DNA of 64,000 nucleotides from Ianthella basta (lineage: Eukaryota; Porifera; Demospongiae; Verongiida; Ianthellidae). Shown in pieces: positions 23,334 through 34,140 of the stretch (position 1 is its first letter; each line of letters starts with the position of its first letter). The notes beneath the pieces are model-generated. The model did no database searches and was not told the DNA's origin. It was given only the letters and a program-made list of their open reading frames with translations. Position numbers and translations under genes: made by a program. The stretch spans positions 5,537,915-5,601,914 of the forward strand of contig OZ025870.1 of the NCBI GenBank assembly GCA_964019415.1. The letters run 5' to 3'.

Positions 23334-25181
23334 ATGAGCCGCCGAGCTCAATTGGACCCGGGCCCACCACTATCTATCCTCTCCTATCACGGCCTTGATG
23401 TGATCCGCCTGTTGTGTGTCGAGGACTTAAAACTACACCTTCTGCAGACGGGGGCCTTGACGGATGGCGAATACGATTACATCTGTCAGCCCGAAATCCT
23501 GCGGAGAAGGAGGTTTGCGGCCGAGAAAGTGTGGGAGGCACTGAAGACAAAACCAGATGGGTTTCAGCGGCTTGTGAAAGCTTTGGAGGCGAATGTGGCG
23601 GAGGCGAACTACAACTGCAGGCACGAAGACCTTCTCAACATTCTCAAGGGACCTGACTTCGAGTTTGAGAAGTTAAAATCGTTGGTGGGCACTCGCCTGA
23701 GCGACAAGATGTGCCTGGATGTGGTACGCTTCTTGTTGAGAGTGAAGGTGAGCGAGGGACGCAGCCTTATCCACCCGTCCGTGCTGCAGGGCTGTAACAC
23801 ATGGCGCAAGTTGTTTCAGCAGTTAGAACGCTGTCGTCTCTGCCACGCGCTGGACACAGACCTGTTATTACACGCCTTTGAGTGTGTTGACGGCGATGTC
23901 ACTAATCTGAGACCGATTCTGCAGCGTCTTGTCAGCTTCAAGTCCTCAGAATACCCCGTTCAAGAAAAAGCAGGGCTGGTCGTTCCACTGCCCGGCTTCT
24001 TCCTGATGGCAGTCCACACATTAGACAGTGGTCTCCAGATGAACTCCAGACTGCGGCAACTGAAGGACACGCTCTCGGAAACGCTGGCTGTGACCAAACC
24101 ATTCTTCCAGTATCTCAGCACATTCCGAGGTGTGTACAACTATCAGTTTCCACTGCGATATCTGGAGATTGTACCCGAATATCTGCAAAGCAGCAAGGTC
24201 TACGGTATGTTATCACGTGCAGGGATTACTCACATCACGATCAGGAGTGATTCTCAAACGATGGAGTTTGATCTGGCTTCAGCAAGCATGGATGCTATGT
24301 CTTCATCATATACAGTGGCTTATTCCCCTGTCATTGACCACACGACTGATTTGGGGGTGTCATCATCGAGGCATGTGACGGATGACATGTGCCTTGCCGT
24401 TCCCCTGTTAGAACATTCCACTTCACCTATCTTGCAGAAGTCGGCATCAGCCTCCTCAGCCAAGAGTCCCACAGCAGACAAGGATCCTGAAGAACCTGAG
24501 CAATGTGTTACTCTTAGTCCAGGGATGCATCGGCGATTTCACCATGTACACGCTTCATTGTCATGGTCTCCAGCAAAATATCAACGTCGACCATGCACAA
24601 AGCGAGTGCACACGCTGAAGTTATTTCTAGTTGGGCCGAAAGGCAGTGGAAAGTCCACCTTTCTCCAGAGCTACATGGGCGGTCGTCAATGCACGCAGCA
24701 GCAACCAGGCGTTGACGTGAAAGATAAAGTCATATTTTGGAATCGCTATTCTGACATTAGGATTAACGTCTGGGACATGCCCGGCACTGATTTTGATCAA
24801 CCTACAAAGGACTGGGCTAAGACGCCTGTGTATCGCGAAGCAGATGGGTTTATCTTTGTAGCAGACATGTCCCGTTTTGATGAGTCCCTGGTACAGATCA
24901 AGGATTTGAGAAAGAAAGCTAGCGGTGTGCCGGCTCTTGAATCTCGCATCCCCATGGTGATTGTGGTGAACAAGTGTGACAGTGCTCATGCCAGTGGTCC
25001 CAATAAAGGACAGGTGAAGCTGCTCAAGCAGTTCATCCAAGCGCACAAGTTTGCTCACTATTTCACGACCTCGGCTAAAATGGACATTGGTGTGCAGAGG
25101 GTGTTTGAGTACGTTGCTGCGCGTGTTCTGAACTCTGAATCTGAACACATACAATCCATGCTACATCTTGAGCAGCAGTAG
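23334..25181 (+). CDS. CARD-DED-Rab-like GTPase fusion protein
   Basis: An intronless frame of 615 residues starting at ATG 23,334. Residues about 10-100 form a CARD-like six-helix fold (LDVIRLLCVEDLKLHLLQTG, then FAAEKVWEALKTKPDGFQRL). Residues about 108-205 resemble a death effector domain (LVGTRLSDKMCLDVVRFLL, WRKLFQQLERCRLCHALDTD). A long linker is Ser-rich at its end. Residues about 425-600 are a small GTPase: P-loop GPKGSGKST, switch II DMPG, NKCD for guanine specificity and TSAK. No C-terminal CAAX or Cys motif is present (it ends HLEQQ), so membrane attachment is not by prenylation. The death folds suggest recruitment into an apoptotic or innate-immune signalling complex; that is inference. 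An upstream non-coding exon is possible. Confidence 0.82.
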   Translation: MSRRAQLDPGPPLSILSYHGLDVIRLLCVEDLKLHLLQTGALTDGEYDYICQPEILRRRRFAAEKVWEALKTKPDGFQRLVKALEANVAEANYNCRHEDLLNILKGPDFEFEKLKSLVGTRLSDKMCLDVVRFLLRVKVSEGRSLIHPSVLQGCNTWRKLFQQLERCRLCHALDTDLLLHAFECVDGDVTNLRPILQRLVSFKSSEYPVQEKAGLVVPLPGFFLMAVHTLDSGLQMNSRLRQLKDTLSETLAVTKPFFQYLSTFRGVYNYQFPLRYLEIVPEYLQSSKVYGMLSRAGITHITIRSDSQTMEFDLASASMDAMSSSYTVAYSPVIDHTTDLGVSSSRHVTDDMCLAVPLLEHSTSPILQKSASASSAKSPTADKDPEEPEQCVTLSPGMHRRFHHVHASLSWSPAKYQRRPCTKRVHTLKLFLVGPKGSGKSTFLQSYMGGRQCTQQQPGVDVKDKVIFWNRYSDIRINVWDMPGTDFDQPTKDWAKTPVYREADGFIFVADMSRFDESLVQIKDLRKKASGVPALESRIPMVIVVNKCDSAHASGPNKGQVKLLKQFIQAHKFAHYFTTSAKMDIGVQRVFEYVAARVLNSESEHIQSMLHLEQQ

Positions 25182-25184
25182 AGT

Positions 25185-26050
25185 AGCAATGGAAGGATTT
25201 TAAAACGATTACTTCAAGCAATCAGTGTATACATAATACAATGTCATGTGTTGTGCCGGCAAATGCGGGCATTTGCAAATATCAATTGCTCTGGCTTAAA
25301 TTCTAGCTTATGTATGTTTTTCTGTAAAATGTCACTGGTCCTTGTATCGACATATTAAAGTTGTTTTAAATTATGCATTGACTTATAATTTATAGAAATT
25401 GTTATTATTATTATGCTCTTTCAAATGTATAGTGCACAGTGACTTGTGCCATTTATTCATTTTGCTGGTAGTGAATTAAACTGTGTTTACATATCAAGCA
25501 ACCTAGCTGTGTGAACATTCACCCCCTTCGCCTGTCAAGGGTTTGTCCCTCAATCAGAGAGTGCATTTTAAATCTATTACGCATCTATAGACAAACAAAA
25601 TAATATTATGCAGGCATGCATTGGAATGTCCACTAGGAAGTACCCATGTGGCCTGGTTGGAGTCATTCTGTCTGAGATTGAGGTTGAGTTATTTTAGCTG
25701 TCATCCTGTTGACTTGGGCACAGCACCATGCAAGCATAATGGCAATACATTAGAGATATCCAAAGCAACGTGGCCAAGCTATGGATGTACCAAGTGACCT
25801 CAAATACAAAGGACAGTGAATACAATAAGTTAAGTCAGTGGATACAATAAGTTAAGTTAAAACTGGGCTCCACAGCAGGTGGCATGAATAAAATTACAAA
25901 GCCCATGCTGTTGATTAAAATGTTGACACTCAATACAGAATAAACAGAGTCCAATGTAAAAAGACCCCCTACACACGTACTGTATGTGTGTTGGGACCAT
26001 TTGCTGCGAACTACTGTAGGTGGATGGTTACATGCAGTGCACAGCAAGGG
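25185..26050. other. 3' flank of the GTPase gene and intergenic space
   Basis: An AT-rich tail with a possible polyadenylation variant TATTAAAG near 25,354. No gene recognised. The kinase-like gene ends convergently at 26,057, so the two genes are tail-to-tail. Confidence 0.45.
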
Positions 26051-26056
26051 AAGTGT

Positions 26057-26440
26057 CTACCTCTTTGACGGATGCTTCTCAGCCATGAGAATTGCGACAT
26101 GCTCACAAAACTCATCCCTGATGGACTCTGGGAAGAGAAGGGTCTCATCTTCAGAGGAGCACACGGCCTTGAAGAAGTGGCCTCCTCCCCCACAGAGGCG
26201 GTTAAGGTGGACAGAGAACTTGTTTACGCAGGCTGTCTGGTCGTGTTGGCGGTCTGAGAAGACAATCAGGGACTTCGGAAACTGAAGGTATAGAGGAGAA
26301 TGGGAATGAATGTGTGTGTGCGCACTATTTGAGTATGCAAGTGTGTGGTGTGGGTATTGTTGAGTGTGTGAGACTGTACTTGTATGAGTGTGGTGTGAGG
26401 TTGGGCGTGTATGTACTGTAAATGTGTATGTATGTACATA

Positions 26441-26475
<35 letters not shown>

Positions 26476-29400
26476 GGTGAGTGTGTGTGCGTGTGTGTAT
26501 AGTTGCGTGTGTGTGTGTAGCGCGAGGTTGTGCATGTAAGTATTGAGTGTGCATCTGTGTGCAGCGTGAGTTCATGTGTGCTGTAATGTGAGTCATTCCT
26601 GAAACACACTACTCAATAGCACAAAATTCCGGCAAACTTTACAACATTGTGGAAAGTCCCTGTGTGGCAAGCCAGCTAAGGATGTTTACGGTTGGAGTCG
26701 CGTAGTGAAAGTGCAACAACTAGTATACACACAGTCCACACATTCTATAGGGGTGCAGCTGGGGGGTGCAGTTTCACATACGTGGCTCAAACCTTTCTAT
26801 GCTATTGAGCAGATGAGAGGATACTATCCCCCCTCTGGGCACTAGGTACTGTACCTCCATCGGAAATAGTGGAATTAAGGGAATGGCTGAGTGAGATTAG
26901 CCGAGGTGTGGCTGGGGCTGAAGGGTAAATAATGATGACATCCATCCAGTTGTACCCCCACCCACTCAGTGGTACCCCCACCCACCCAGTGGTACCCCAC
27001 ATTCATCCAGTGGTACCCCCACCCACTCAGTGGTACCCCCACTCACCCAGTGGTACCCCCACCCACTCAGTGGTACCCCCACCCACCCAGTGGTACCCCA
27101 CATCCATCCAGTGGTACCCCCACCCACTCAGTGGTACCCCCATCCATCCAGTGGTACCCCCACCCATCCAGTTGTACCCCACACCACCCAGTTGTACCCC
27201 CACCCACTCAGTGGTACCCCCACCCACCCAGTGGTACCCCCCACCCACCTTGTGACAACCCCACACATGCCAGTGGTACCCCCCACCCAGTACTGCACCT
27301 ACCTGCTCTTCACTCCTGGCATGTTGCATTAACGCAGTGTCAGCAGTGTCAATCACAAAATGGTGTCCCTTGTCGGCCAGAGTGTCAATGTGGTGGCTGA
27401 GGTCTTCCAAAAGGCTCTCCAGTGGGCCCTGGGGATCATGTACGACATCCTTCAACAGGATCACTTGCATTTCAGTGTCAGCAAGGTCCAGGCTACCTAC
27501 ATGCATGCCCTCTGAGATGGATGAAGGGTAGGAGGTTGGGAGGGGGAGGGGGAGGGAAGGAGGGGATAGGGAGAGGAAGGGGGGAGAGGGGGATGAGGAG
27601 GTGAAAATTGGTTATGACACACATGTACATATGCATAGGCAACTCCAAAGCACACACACACACACATAGTATTTACCCCTTGACTTCACTCTCAAAGGCA
27701 TAGCAAACACACCACACACGCCTTACCCAGAGCAAACACGAGGACTGAGTCCACTGGTCTCCATGCGCGGATGTCCAGAGATGTGAAGAACTCGTACATT
27801 TTGTCCCAGATGGCGTCGTGCTGTCCACTGCTCACATCCAAGGACACCACTCGATCAGGGAGAAAATAGTTCAACATGGGTGTACACACGTTCTGGTGCA
27901 TGATGAAACGGCGCTGATGGGGAGGAGGAGGGTGAGGGGCAGGGGAAGAAACAACACAAGAACAGTGGAACAGATCACACACAAAAGCACAGTGGTTAGC
28001 CACAGGTCAGTTTAACACTCCAAGGTCTTCTAATGGTCAGTGCCAATTCTGTGTGTATGTTGTCAACAAAGTCACAAGCTCATTATGCACATCCACAGAG
28101 TGATTTTAAACAATTGGCACTCAAGAAAAGTTGCAATTCTCACTGAATGTGTTTAGTCTTGCATAACCAATTCCTGACTCCATTTTCATATGCTGACATC
28201 ATCACCCGACTTTCTCCCCGACGATTACGTCATCAATTAAAAATGGAGGGGAGAAAGTGGTCGGCTATGTGAGGTTAGATTGTATTCTGGTATACAATCT
28301 TTCAAGGGAGTATATTCGTGAAGTGACAATTGACTGGTTCCTCCCTGTTTAGATGTGTTCACTGGTTTCATTGTTGTGGAGAAAATGTCCATGCAGGTAT
28401 CACCTGGTTGCCGTGGTAATGTAATGTATGCTAGTTAACACATTACCATACCCTTTTTGCATATACACACACAACTAGAAGCGCCTCTTCTAGCTGTTGT
28501 CTCTGGCTTCTCCTTAACCACTATGCACTACTTCCAGAGGGGCTTCTAAAATGCGAAGACCTAATGCTGGATTTAACTTATACTCAGCAGCTGACGTTTA
28601 AGTGTGAATTGTTAATCGGCTGACAGACCTTTGCCCACCTTAAGGAATTCCACAGAAATGCTAGCCTAATCACAAAAATGAATCAGACGTTTCCGCCGAA
28701 ACGTCTGATTCATTTTTGTGATTAGGCTAGCGTCTCCGTGGAATTTCTTAAGTCTTCCTAGCCACTAAGGCCTTTATCAAACCTTTGCTCTGGAGTTGTC
28801 TGCTTCGTCCCCTACTGTGGCACCGGCAGGCACCATTGAGGCAGTGTTGTGGTGTGAGTAGTCTAATGTCTGGTCAAGGCTGTCCTGCGTCAGTGAGAGG
28901 TTGAGGGCAAATGAGAATGGCACCTACGGTGACAACGGGAGGGAGGAAAGAACTGGATAGACACATTAGGAAGAGGTGAAAGAGCTGGATATAGTAGCAT
29001 CAGGGAAGGGTGTACAGCAGACACTTATAATTATGTGGAGTTGGACAACAAGGGATGGACATGTTGGAGCTTGCCATACTCATGAAGATGGATAATGGGT
29101 AGCTCCATCACATTTGTGTGAAGGGCACATGAGGTGAGTTTCGCAGAGATCAAATGTACATACGTACATTGCAAAGAAAGTTATAGGGAATCAAGGTGTA
29201 TAGAAAACAGAGTATATTGTTCTATTGTAAGGCCCACTGCAAAAGGTGAGCTGCATTATGCTAACTGCCGTTCACACTTAGCAATTAAACCATTCAAAAG
29301 GAATGTAGGCAAAGCATGAATACTTCAGCAAGACCGTATGACGTAAGGGCTTCTCAGCTGGCTCAGGTATAATAAAGGGTACCTAGTACTCCAAGCACTA

Positions 29401-30851
29401 GCTTAAAAACAAGATTGACACCTTTTTATGCAATAATGCAACGCCGAGAGCACATAAAGAATAACAATAGGAAGGGGTTATTATGCACTCCTGGCATTGC
29501 AGAGAGGGACAGAATACAATCCTGTATACAGTTTACGTACCATCTTCACCACATACAGTGGAACCTGTCTAAGACAGCCACCTGTGGGCCAGTTCTAACT
29601 GCCCTTTATAGAGAGGTGGCTGCTCTACAGAGGTAGACTGCAATGCGTTAGTGCTATTTGGGGCCAGGGAGGCTGGCTGTTTTAGAGAGGTGGCTGCCTA
29701 ACTCAGAGGCCATCTCAGACAGATTCCACTGTACTTCTACTCAAGTGCACCCAACACTTGCTGTTCACCTTCTCCTCAAAGGCCTTCAGGTGCTCCTCGC
29801 AGTTGGCAATCAGGTGTTCATTCCTCTGCATCCACTTGAGATTAGGCAGGAGGTCCACAATGTAGATCTTCTCTGGGTCTTGTTCCACCTGGTGTTGGAT
29901 CAGTCGGAGGACCCAGTCTAAGGTGACTTTCTCAGGCTCTTTGCGGATCAGATCAAGGACATCTTTGGTTGTCTTGAGCTCCGTGGTGTGGGCCACCTGT
30001 GTGTGGGGGGGAGGGAGGGATGGCGTGGGAAAGGGTGGGTGTGGGACCCTAACACACACACACACACACAACACAAACCTTCTTGGGTAGGTACTTGAAG
30101 ATGAGTGACTCTGCTGAAACAAGCTGCATCCCAAACATGGAGCACAGGTTGGCCACAATGGAGCCCTTGCCGGACCCAGGCCCTCCTGCATACATGGACA
30201 CCACACAGGGAGACAATAACATGCAAGAATGCTGCAACCCTATGTACAAATGAATGTACCTACATATGTACGTAGTTGAAAACAAAACCAGGGGACGTTT
30301 GAGCAGTGGACGCAGCATAAGGCACATAAATAAAGTCCTTCTATCAGTTCTAGCCGACAAAGTGGCTGAAAGATCCTGTCCTACTCATCCACTACTCAAA
30401 ACGTTCCATGTTTCTGCCAGCATGATACGCAATGAATGCACATGTCAAGAAAGAAGTACAGTATTGACAGTATATACCTGCAGATATGACACTTACTATC
30501 ATGTTCAAGAGCTCGCACATGACACAGTAGCTAGCTACATACAGTACATCCTCTTTCAATACAGGGAGGACCAGAAAACTGTACCATTTTACGGTATAGG
30601 GAGGTTTTGGACATAAAGACTTGTAGTCCAATTATCGATTTAACCAATGCATTAAAGATGTGAATGCGCTGGATACCAACTGCACACCTACCAAATATGA
30701 CCAGTGTTCTGGGTGTGGGAGGGGAGGGGAAACCCACTTTACGCCCCACTTTCACCTGAATTTCAGGTGGAGGAGGAAGAACGACCGACTTTCTCGGTTT
30801 ATTGCTAACAGTAGGCGCAACATCTACTTCCTTGCTCGGGCCACAGCCCAT
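26057..30851 (-). CDS. Adenylate-kinase-like P-loop protein, seven exons
   Basis: Minus-strand exons with consistent GT/AG junctions: 30,851-30,692; 30,185-30,079; 29,996-29,769; 28,923-28,783; 27,913-27,727; 27,511-27,303; 26,281-26,057. They sum to 419 codons including the stop, with phases matching throughout. The start at 30,851 gives MGCGPSK, a typical N-myristoylation plus palmitoylation signal; an in-frame upstream ATG at 30,902 is less likely. The P-loop GGPGSGKGS is split by intron 1. A later segment KIYIVDLLPNLKWM matches the adenylate-kinase core position of the IDGFPR block. The C-terminal half (FVIDTADTA, FPKSLIVFSDR) is not assigned. I infer a membrane-tethered nucleoside monophosphate kinase-like protein; catalytic activity is uncertain because the LID arginines are not obvious. 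Introns hold a minisatellite, a pogo-like MITE and a ribozyme palindrome. Confidence 0.78.
26445..26476. repeat. (GT)n microsatellite within a GT-rich block
   Basis: Pure GT at about 26,445-26,475, inside a longer GTGT-rich region (26,310-26,580). It lies in the 3'-most intron of the kinase-like gene. His-Thr open frames here are artefacts. Confidence 0.9.
26945..27295. repeat. ~20-bp minisatellite, about 17 units
   Basis: The unit CAGTGGTACCCCCACCCACC (20-21 bp) is repeated with small variants (GTTGTA, CATCCATC). It fills the last intron of the kinase-like gene up to 8 bases from the splice donor after 27,303. Proline-rich frames across it are artefacts. Confidence 0.95.
27530..27605. repeat. 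G-rich purine tract
   Basis: Runs of GGGGGAGGG and GGAGAGGGGG in the intron upstream of the exon at 27,511. The plus strand has G-quadruplex potential. Confidence 0.7.
28154..28277. mobile_element. Small TIR element of the TAGTCTCGCGTAGCC family
   Basis: It starts TAGTCTTGCATAACC and ends GGCTATGTGAGGTTA, with inner CTCCATTTT and AAAATGGAGG mirrored. The consensus matches the larger elements at 41.6 and 45.6 kb. No coding sequence. Confidence 0.6.
28635..28778. mobile_element. Palindromic element, ribozyme family copy B, at a splice donor
   Basis: A palindrome spans 28,639-28,752, centred on GACGTTTCCGCCGAAACGTC. It keeps GAAACGTC on both strands but has lost the stem II/CTGANGA part. CCTAGCCACTAAGGCCTTTA (28,757-28,776) is the inverted form of the family motif seen at 22,754-22,774. 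Near-identical 10-mers AGACCTTTGC (28,625-28,634) and AAACCTTTGC (28,779-28,788) are a candidate target duplication. The right copy spans the 5' splice site of the exon ending at 28,783. Confidence 0.7.
29340..29420 (+). mobile_element. Truncated copy of the 52-kb palindrome family
   Basis: AGGGCTTCTCAGCTGGCTCAGG here is identical to the left end of the element at 52,172-52,401, and similarity continues for about 75 bases. No inverted arm and no ribozyme core follow. Confidence 0.55.
29556..29731. mobile_element. pogo/Tigger-like MITE, copy 1
   Basis: CAGTGGAACCTGTCTAAGAC at the left mirrors CAGACAGATTCCACTG at the right. The element is flanked by TA on both sides, the target duplication of Tc1/mariner-type elements. 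It is 176 bp and lies in an intron of the kinase-like gene. Confidence 0.8.
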
Positions 30852-31111
30852 GGTCGTCTTCTCGGGGCGTGCACACAGACTGCAGCTGTTCTGCTCCAAC
30901 AACGCTTATGAATATCATTACATATCCAATGAATCTCATTATAAAGAGTAAGCCCCTGTCATTTTCTATTCGTTCTTTCGGGAGTGCTTGGGGAAGAAGA
31001 CAGCGTGGTAAGAAGAATCGCTTTGAATCAGACCTTGCATGAGAGGAACTTCAGTTTCGAAGTGATGGACTTGATTCTTATACTTACTATTTTGTCCTGT
31101 ATTCTGTAGAA
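30852..31111. promoter_or_regulatory. Compact divergent promoter shared by the kinase-like gene and RPL32
   Basis: The start codons of the two genes lie 261 bp apart in opposite directions. A pyrimidine-rich start (CGTTCTTTCGGGAG, near 30,970) fits the 5'-TOP type of transcription start used by ribosomal protein genes. A likely non-coding first exon ends with the donor GTG|GTAAGA at about 31,007. No TATA box is obvious. Transcription starts are inferred. Confidence 0.55.
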
Positions 31112-33390
31112 ATGGTAAAGTCACTCCGTCACATTAAAATAGTAAAGAAGCGGACGAAGCGCTTCATCCGCCATCAGTCGGACAGATATGGCAAGCTAAA
31201 GGTTAGTTTATGACTGTTGATGTAGCTGTTTGTTTCTCACTACCTTGGAACGTTTAGAGGGGGTTGAAATGTAGCTGTCGCTTTTCTTGTGATAGCTTCT
31301 CACGTATAGTTTATTGCAGTGTTCAGTGTTTTGCATGTATTAATAGATGGTACATGTTCTGTGTATGTGGCGATAGCCCTCTTCGTAGTCCTCAACTGTT
31401 TTGTATTTGACCAATGTAAAAGGCATATGAAGTGCATTTTACACAACGAATACGAAACAGCTAAGTAATTTATTATAACCCATTTATTATAGCTCTGGAG
31501 CAGTATTCATTCAAATTTGTATTCGTGTATGTGTCTTCGCTGTTGGAATCGTTTTTATGAGCCTACATCACCTGTCACACTTCTATATACATTTTCTCTG
31601 TGAAGCAGTAAAGTGTTTGTTGAGTGTGTACTAATCCAGTCTGCTGTATTAATGCCAGACACACTTCCAGCCATTTTACAATGCATCATGGGTCCAGCGA
31701 CATCATAAATAATGGAGGCTGAAAGTGATCTGGGTTTGAAACAAGTACTAACCTTGTTCCTTTTCTATGCAGTGCAACTGGAGGAAGCCAAAGGGAATTG
31801 ACAACTGCGTTCGGCGGAGGTTCAGTGGCACTCGCTTGATGCCCAATATTGGCTATGGCTCCAACAAGAAGACAAGGCACATGCTCCCCAACGGCTTCCA
31901 CAAGTTCACTGTGTGCAATGTCAAGGTGTGTGTGCGTGCGTGTGTGTGCATACATGCTGCCATCATAGTATGCACTAGTCACTCTCTTGGGGGTGTGAAG
32001 TGCAATAAGGCCAATGTGCTGCCAGTGAAAGTAGCTGCCCCAGCAGAGTAGCAGCTACTCCCTCCACCCCCCATCACCCCCCACACATCCTTATGTGGTG
32101 ATACTCTCGGACTGTTTAATCATTCCCAGTTTATAGTATCATTTATATGTGCACAACCATTGCAGCTGCTTCCACGTCAGACCTATTGACTGTGGTGGTG
32201 ACTTAGCACATGTGCTAACATGCTTTTCAGTAATGCTTGCTTTCAAGTATATTCCAGAAGGTATTGGGTGAGGGCTTTTGGGTGTTTGGACTATCATCAA
32301 TTGGAAGTCATCAATTGGAAGTTGTGCGGATATGTAATTGCAAATGGCGGTAAACCACAAAGGGAAATGGATTTGAAATTGTAGGATAAATTGACGGATG
32401 GTCAACTTGGAGGCCCTTATGAGACTATTTGATTCTCCAGTTGATTTAAATGTTTGGCAGTGTATTGGCATCCTGTCAAAATGGTGAAGAATCGTAAGTC
32501 ACTTGCTCACACAGAGAGACAGTCAGTCGATGTTCTTAATGTTTTGTTTGCTCATGTCCTCCCTATGACAGTATGCCTGCAATATCCCCGTGCAACGTAC
32601 ACTGTGTGGCTGTGCATGTACCTGAGGGTATGTATTGCATTACTGTGCATTAGCTATCAAAGACCTATAATTTTGCTACAGAAGAGGTGGACCAAATATT
32701 TCAAGGGAGGTCTGTCTAGTTAAGTGCATTCTGAAGATTAGTTCTCTGATGGGGTATCAAATTTTTGCGAAGATTGGTAGTGGGGTCCTAATATTTTGAA
32801 ATATTTGGATTAGGACAATCATTTCAGGGGGTCCACTTATAACCTGAAGGGTGTGCTATGCAGCTGATAGGGATGGCCATTGTAGCTCCGCTGATGAATG
32901 ACTGAATGGATAATTTCAATGAAACTGAATAGTGAAGCATACATTGGTGTCCAGAATATTGGGCACATGTTTCCCTCATGTGCTGTCATCTCAAACTCGT
33001 TTGCTATCTGGAGCTGTTTTCAGCAAAGTATATACACGCTAGTTAAGTGCAAAGGTGTTTTGCTCTGACTTGGAGATGAACGTATGCTTCTTACAGTGTA
33101 GGATACCATTAGTAATATCCTGTACCTATGTTATATGACCTAAACCGTGTTTATTTCTATTCAGTGTGCATGTTGCAATGTTGCTTGATGTCACTGTTGA
33201 CTTCCCTTGCCTTCTCCTTCCCTCCTCCTAGGACTTGGAGGTGCTGCTCATGTCCAACAAGACATACGCCGCTGAGATAGCACACAGCGTCTCTGCCAAG
33301 AAGCGGAAGCAGATTGTTGAGAGAGCACAACAATTAGACATTAGGGTGCTGAACGCAGGTGCACGCTTGCGCTCAGAGGAGAACGAATAA
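31112..33390 (+). CDS. RPL32: Ribosomal protein eL32 (RPL32)
   Basis: Coding exons at 31,112-31,201, 31,773-31,925 and 33,232-33,390 have phase-0 junctions and GT/AG borders and encode 133 residues, against 135 in human. Diagnostic blocks are [92 protein letters not shown] and the C-terminus ARLRSEENE. It is a component of the 60S ribosomal subunit in the cytoplasm. The acceptor of the last coding exon has a strong CT-rich tract (CCTTCTCCTTCCCTCCTCCTAG). It is divergent from the kinase-like gene, and the large helicase gene begins about 750 bp downstream. Identity is certain. Confidence 0.98.
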
Positions 33391-34140
33391 CTCTTGTCCC
33401 CTAGAGAGCTATGCACACTTTCTGTATTGAATGACGTGTTGGTTGTCGTTATTGGATAATGATATTCATTGCTTTGCGGGAAATAAGGCGGGACTTTGGT
33501 AGGGGAATTCCGAGAAGAATGTGTGGCGTGCACGTGTGCGTACTCTTGTGTACACTCGCGCGAGGCTGTCGTTTCTCGAGCAATTCCCTTTCTTGGAATG
33601 TACTTCCACGTAATGGCGTGACTCACTACTGGCTATATCAAGATTCTCCTTCAGAACTTTCACTGTCGAATGTGTTTGCGCTAAAGGAGAAGCCGTACAA
33701 AAGTTCCTATTTCAGTTGGAGTCAATTGTATCAGGTACGGCCGCGTTTACCAGCAATTGAAGGGGCTGTTTTGTTATATGCTTGGCCTTCAACTTATTCT
33801 ACATATTCTCGTGCAGAGCTTTAGGCTATTATAGGGAGTGTGTCAAGTTTAGTCGAAATTATCGAATGTGAACGTTCGAGCCTCAAACTAGCTAGCTATA
33901 TAGCCACACAACGCACTAGTTACTGTTGTACTTGGTAGGCTTGGGTACTGGCATCCGCTCTCCATCCCTACATAATTTATTATTATACGTGTGAAGGTAT
34001 TTTGATCAGAATTGGAGATGTACATGTGCTTCTTGCAATGTATTTAGTTGTCATCATCATCACATATGTACCCCCTTCTAATTGGTTGCACAGATTAACC
34101 ACAGCCTAGAAGGCTGTACCAGTAGCCGCTTCTCAGAGCA
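33391..34140. other. RPL32 3' flank and promoter region of the helicase gene
   Basis: No additional gene recognised. Open frames at 33,459-33,824 lack motifs. A further non-coding first exon of the helicase gene could lie here. Confidence 0.4.

Noticed and set aside
24627-25154. 175-codon minus-strand frame
   Set aside because: Antisense shadow of the GTPase domain, whose motifs are unambiguous on the plus strand.
26266-26609. Three overlapping minus-strand frames rich in His and Thr
   Set aside because: They read a GTGT-rich intron of the kinase-like gene; repeat artefact.
26945-27295. CRISPR-like array
   Set aside because: Units are contiguous with no spacers, in a eukaryotic intron; it is a minisatellite.
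26932-27400. Proline-rich repeat proteins in three plus-strand frames
   Set aside because: Caused by the 20-bp minisatellite in an intron; every frame is open because the unit lacks stops.
32888-32935. Possible box C/D snoRNA in the last RPL32 intron (CTGATGA ... CTGA)
   Set aside because: Box spacing is too short, there is no terminal stem, and the first base of box C is not a purine.
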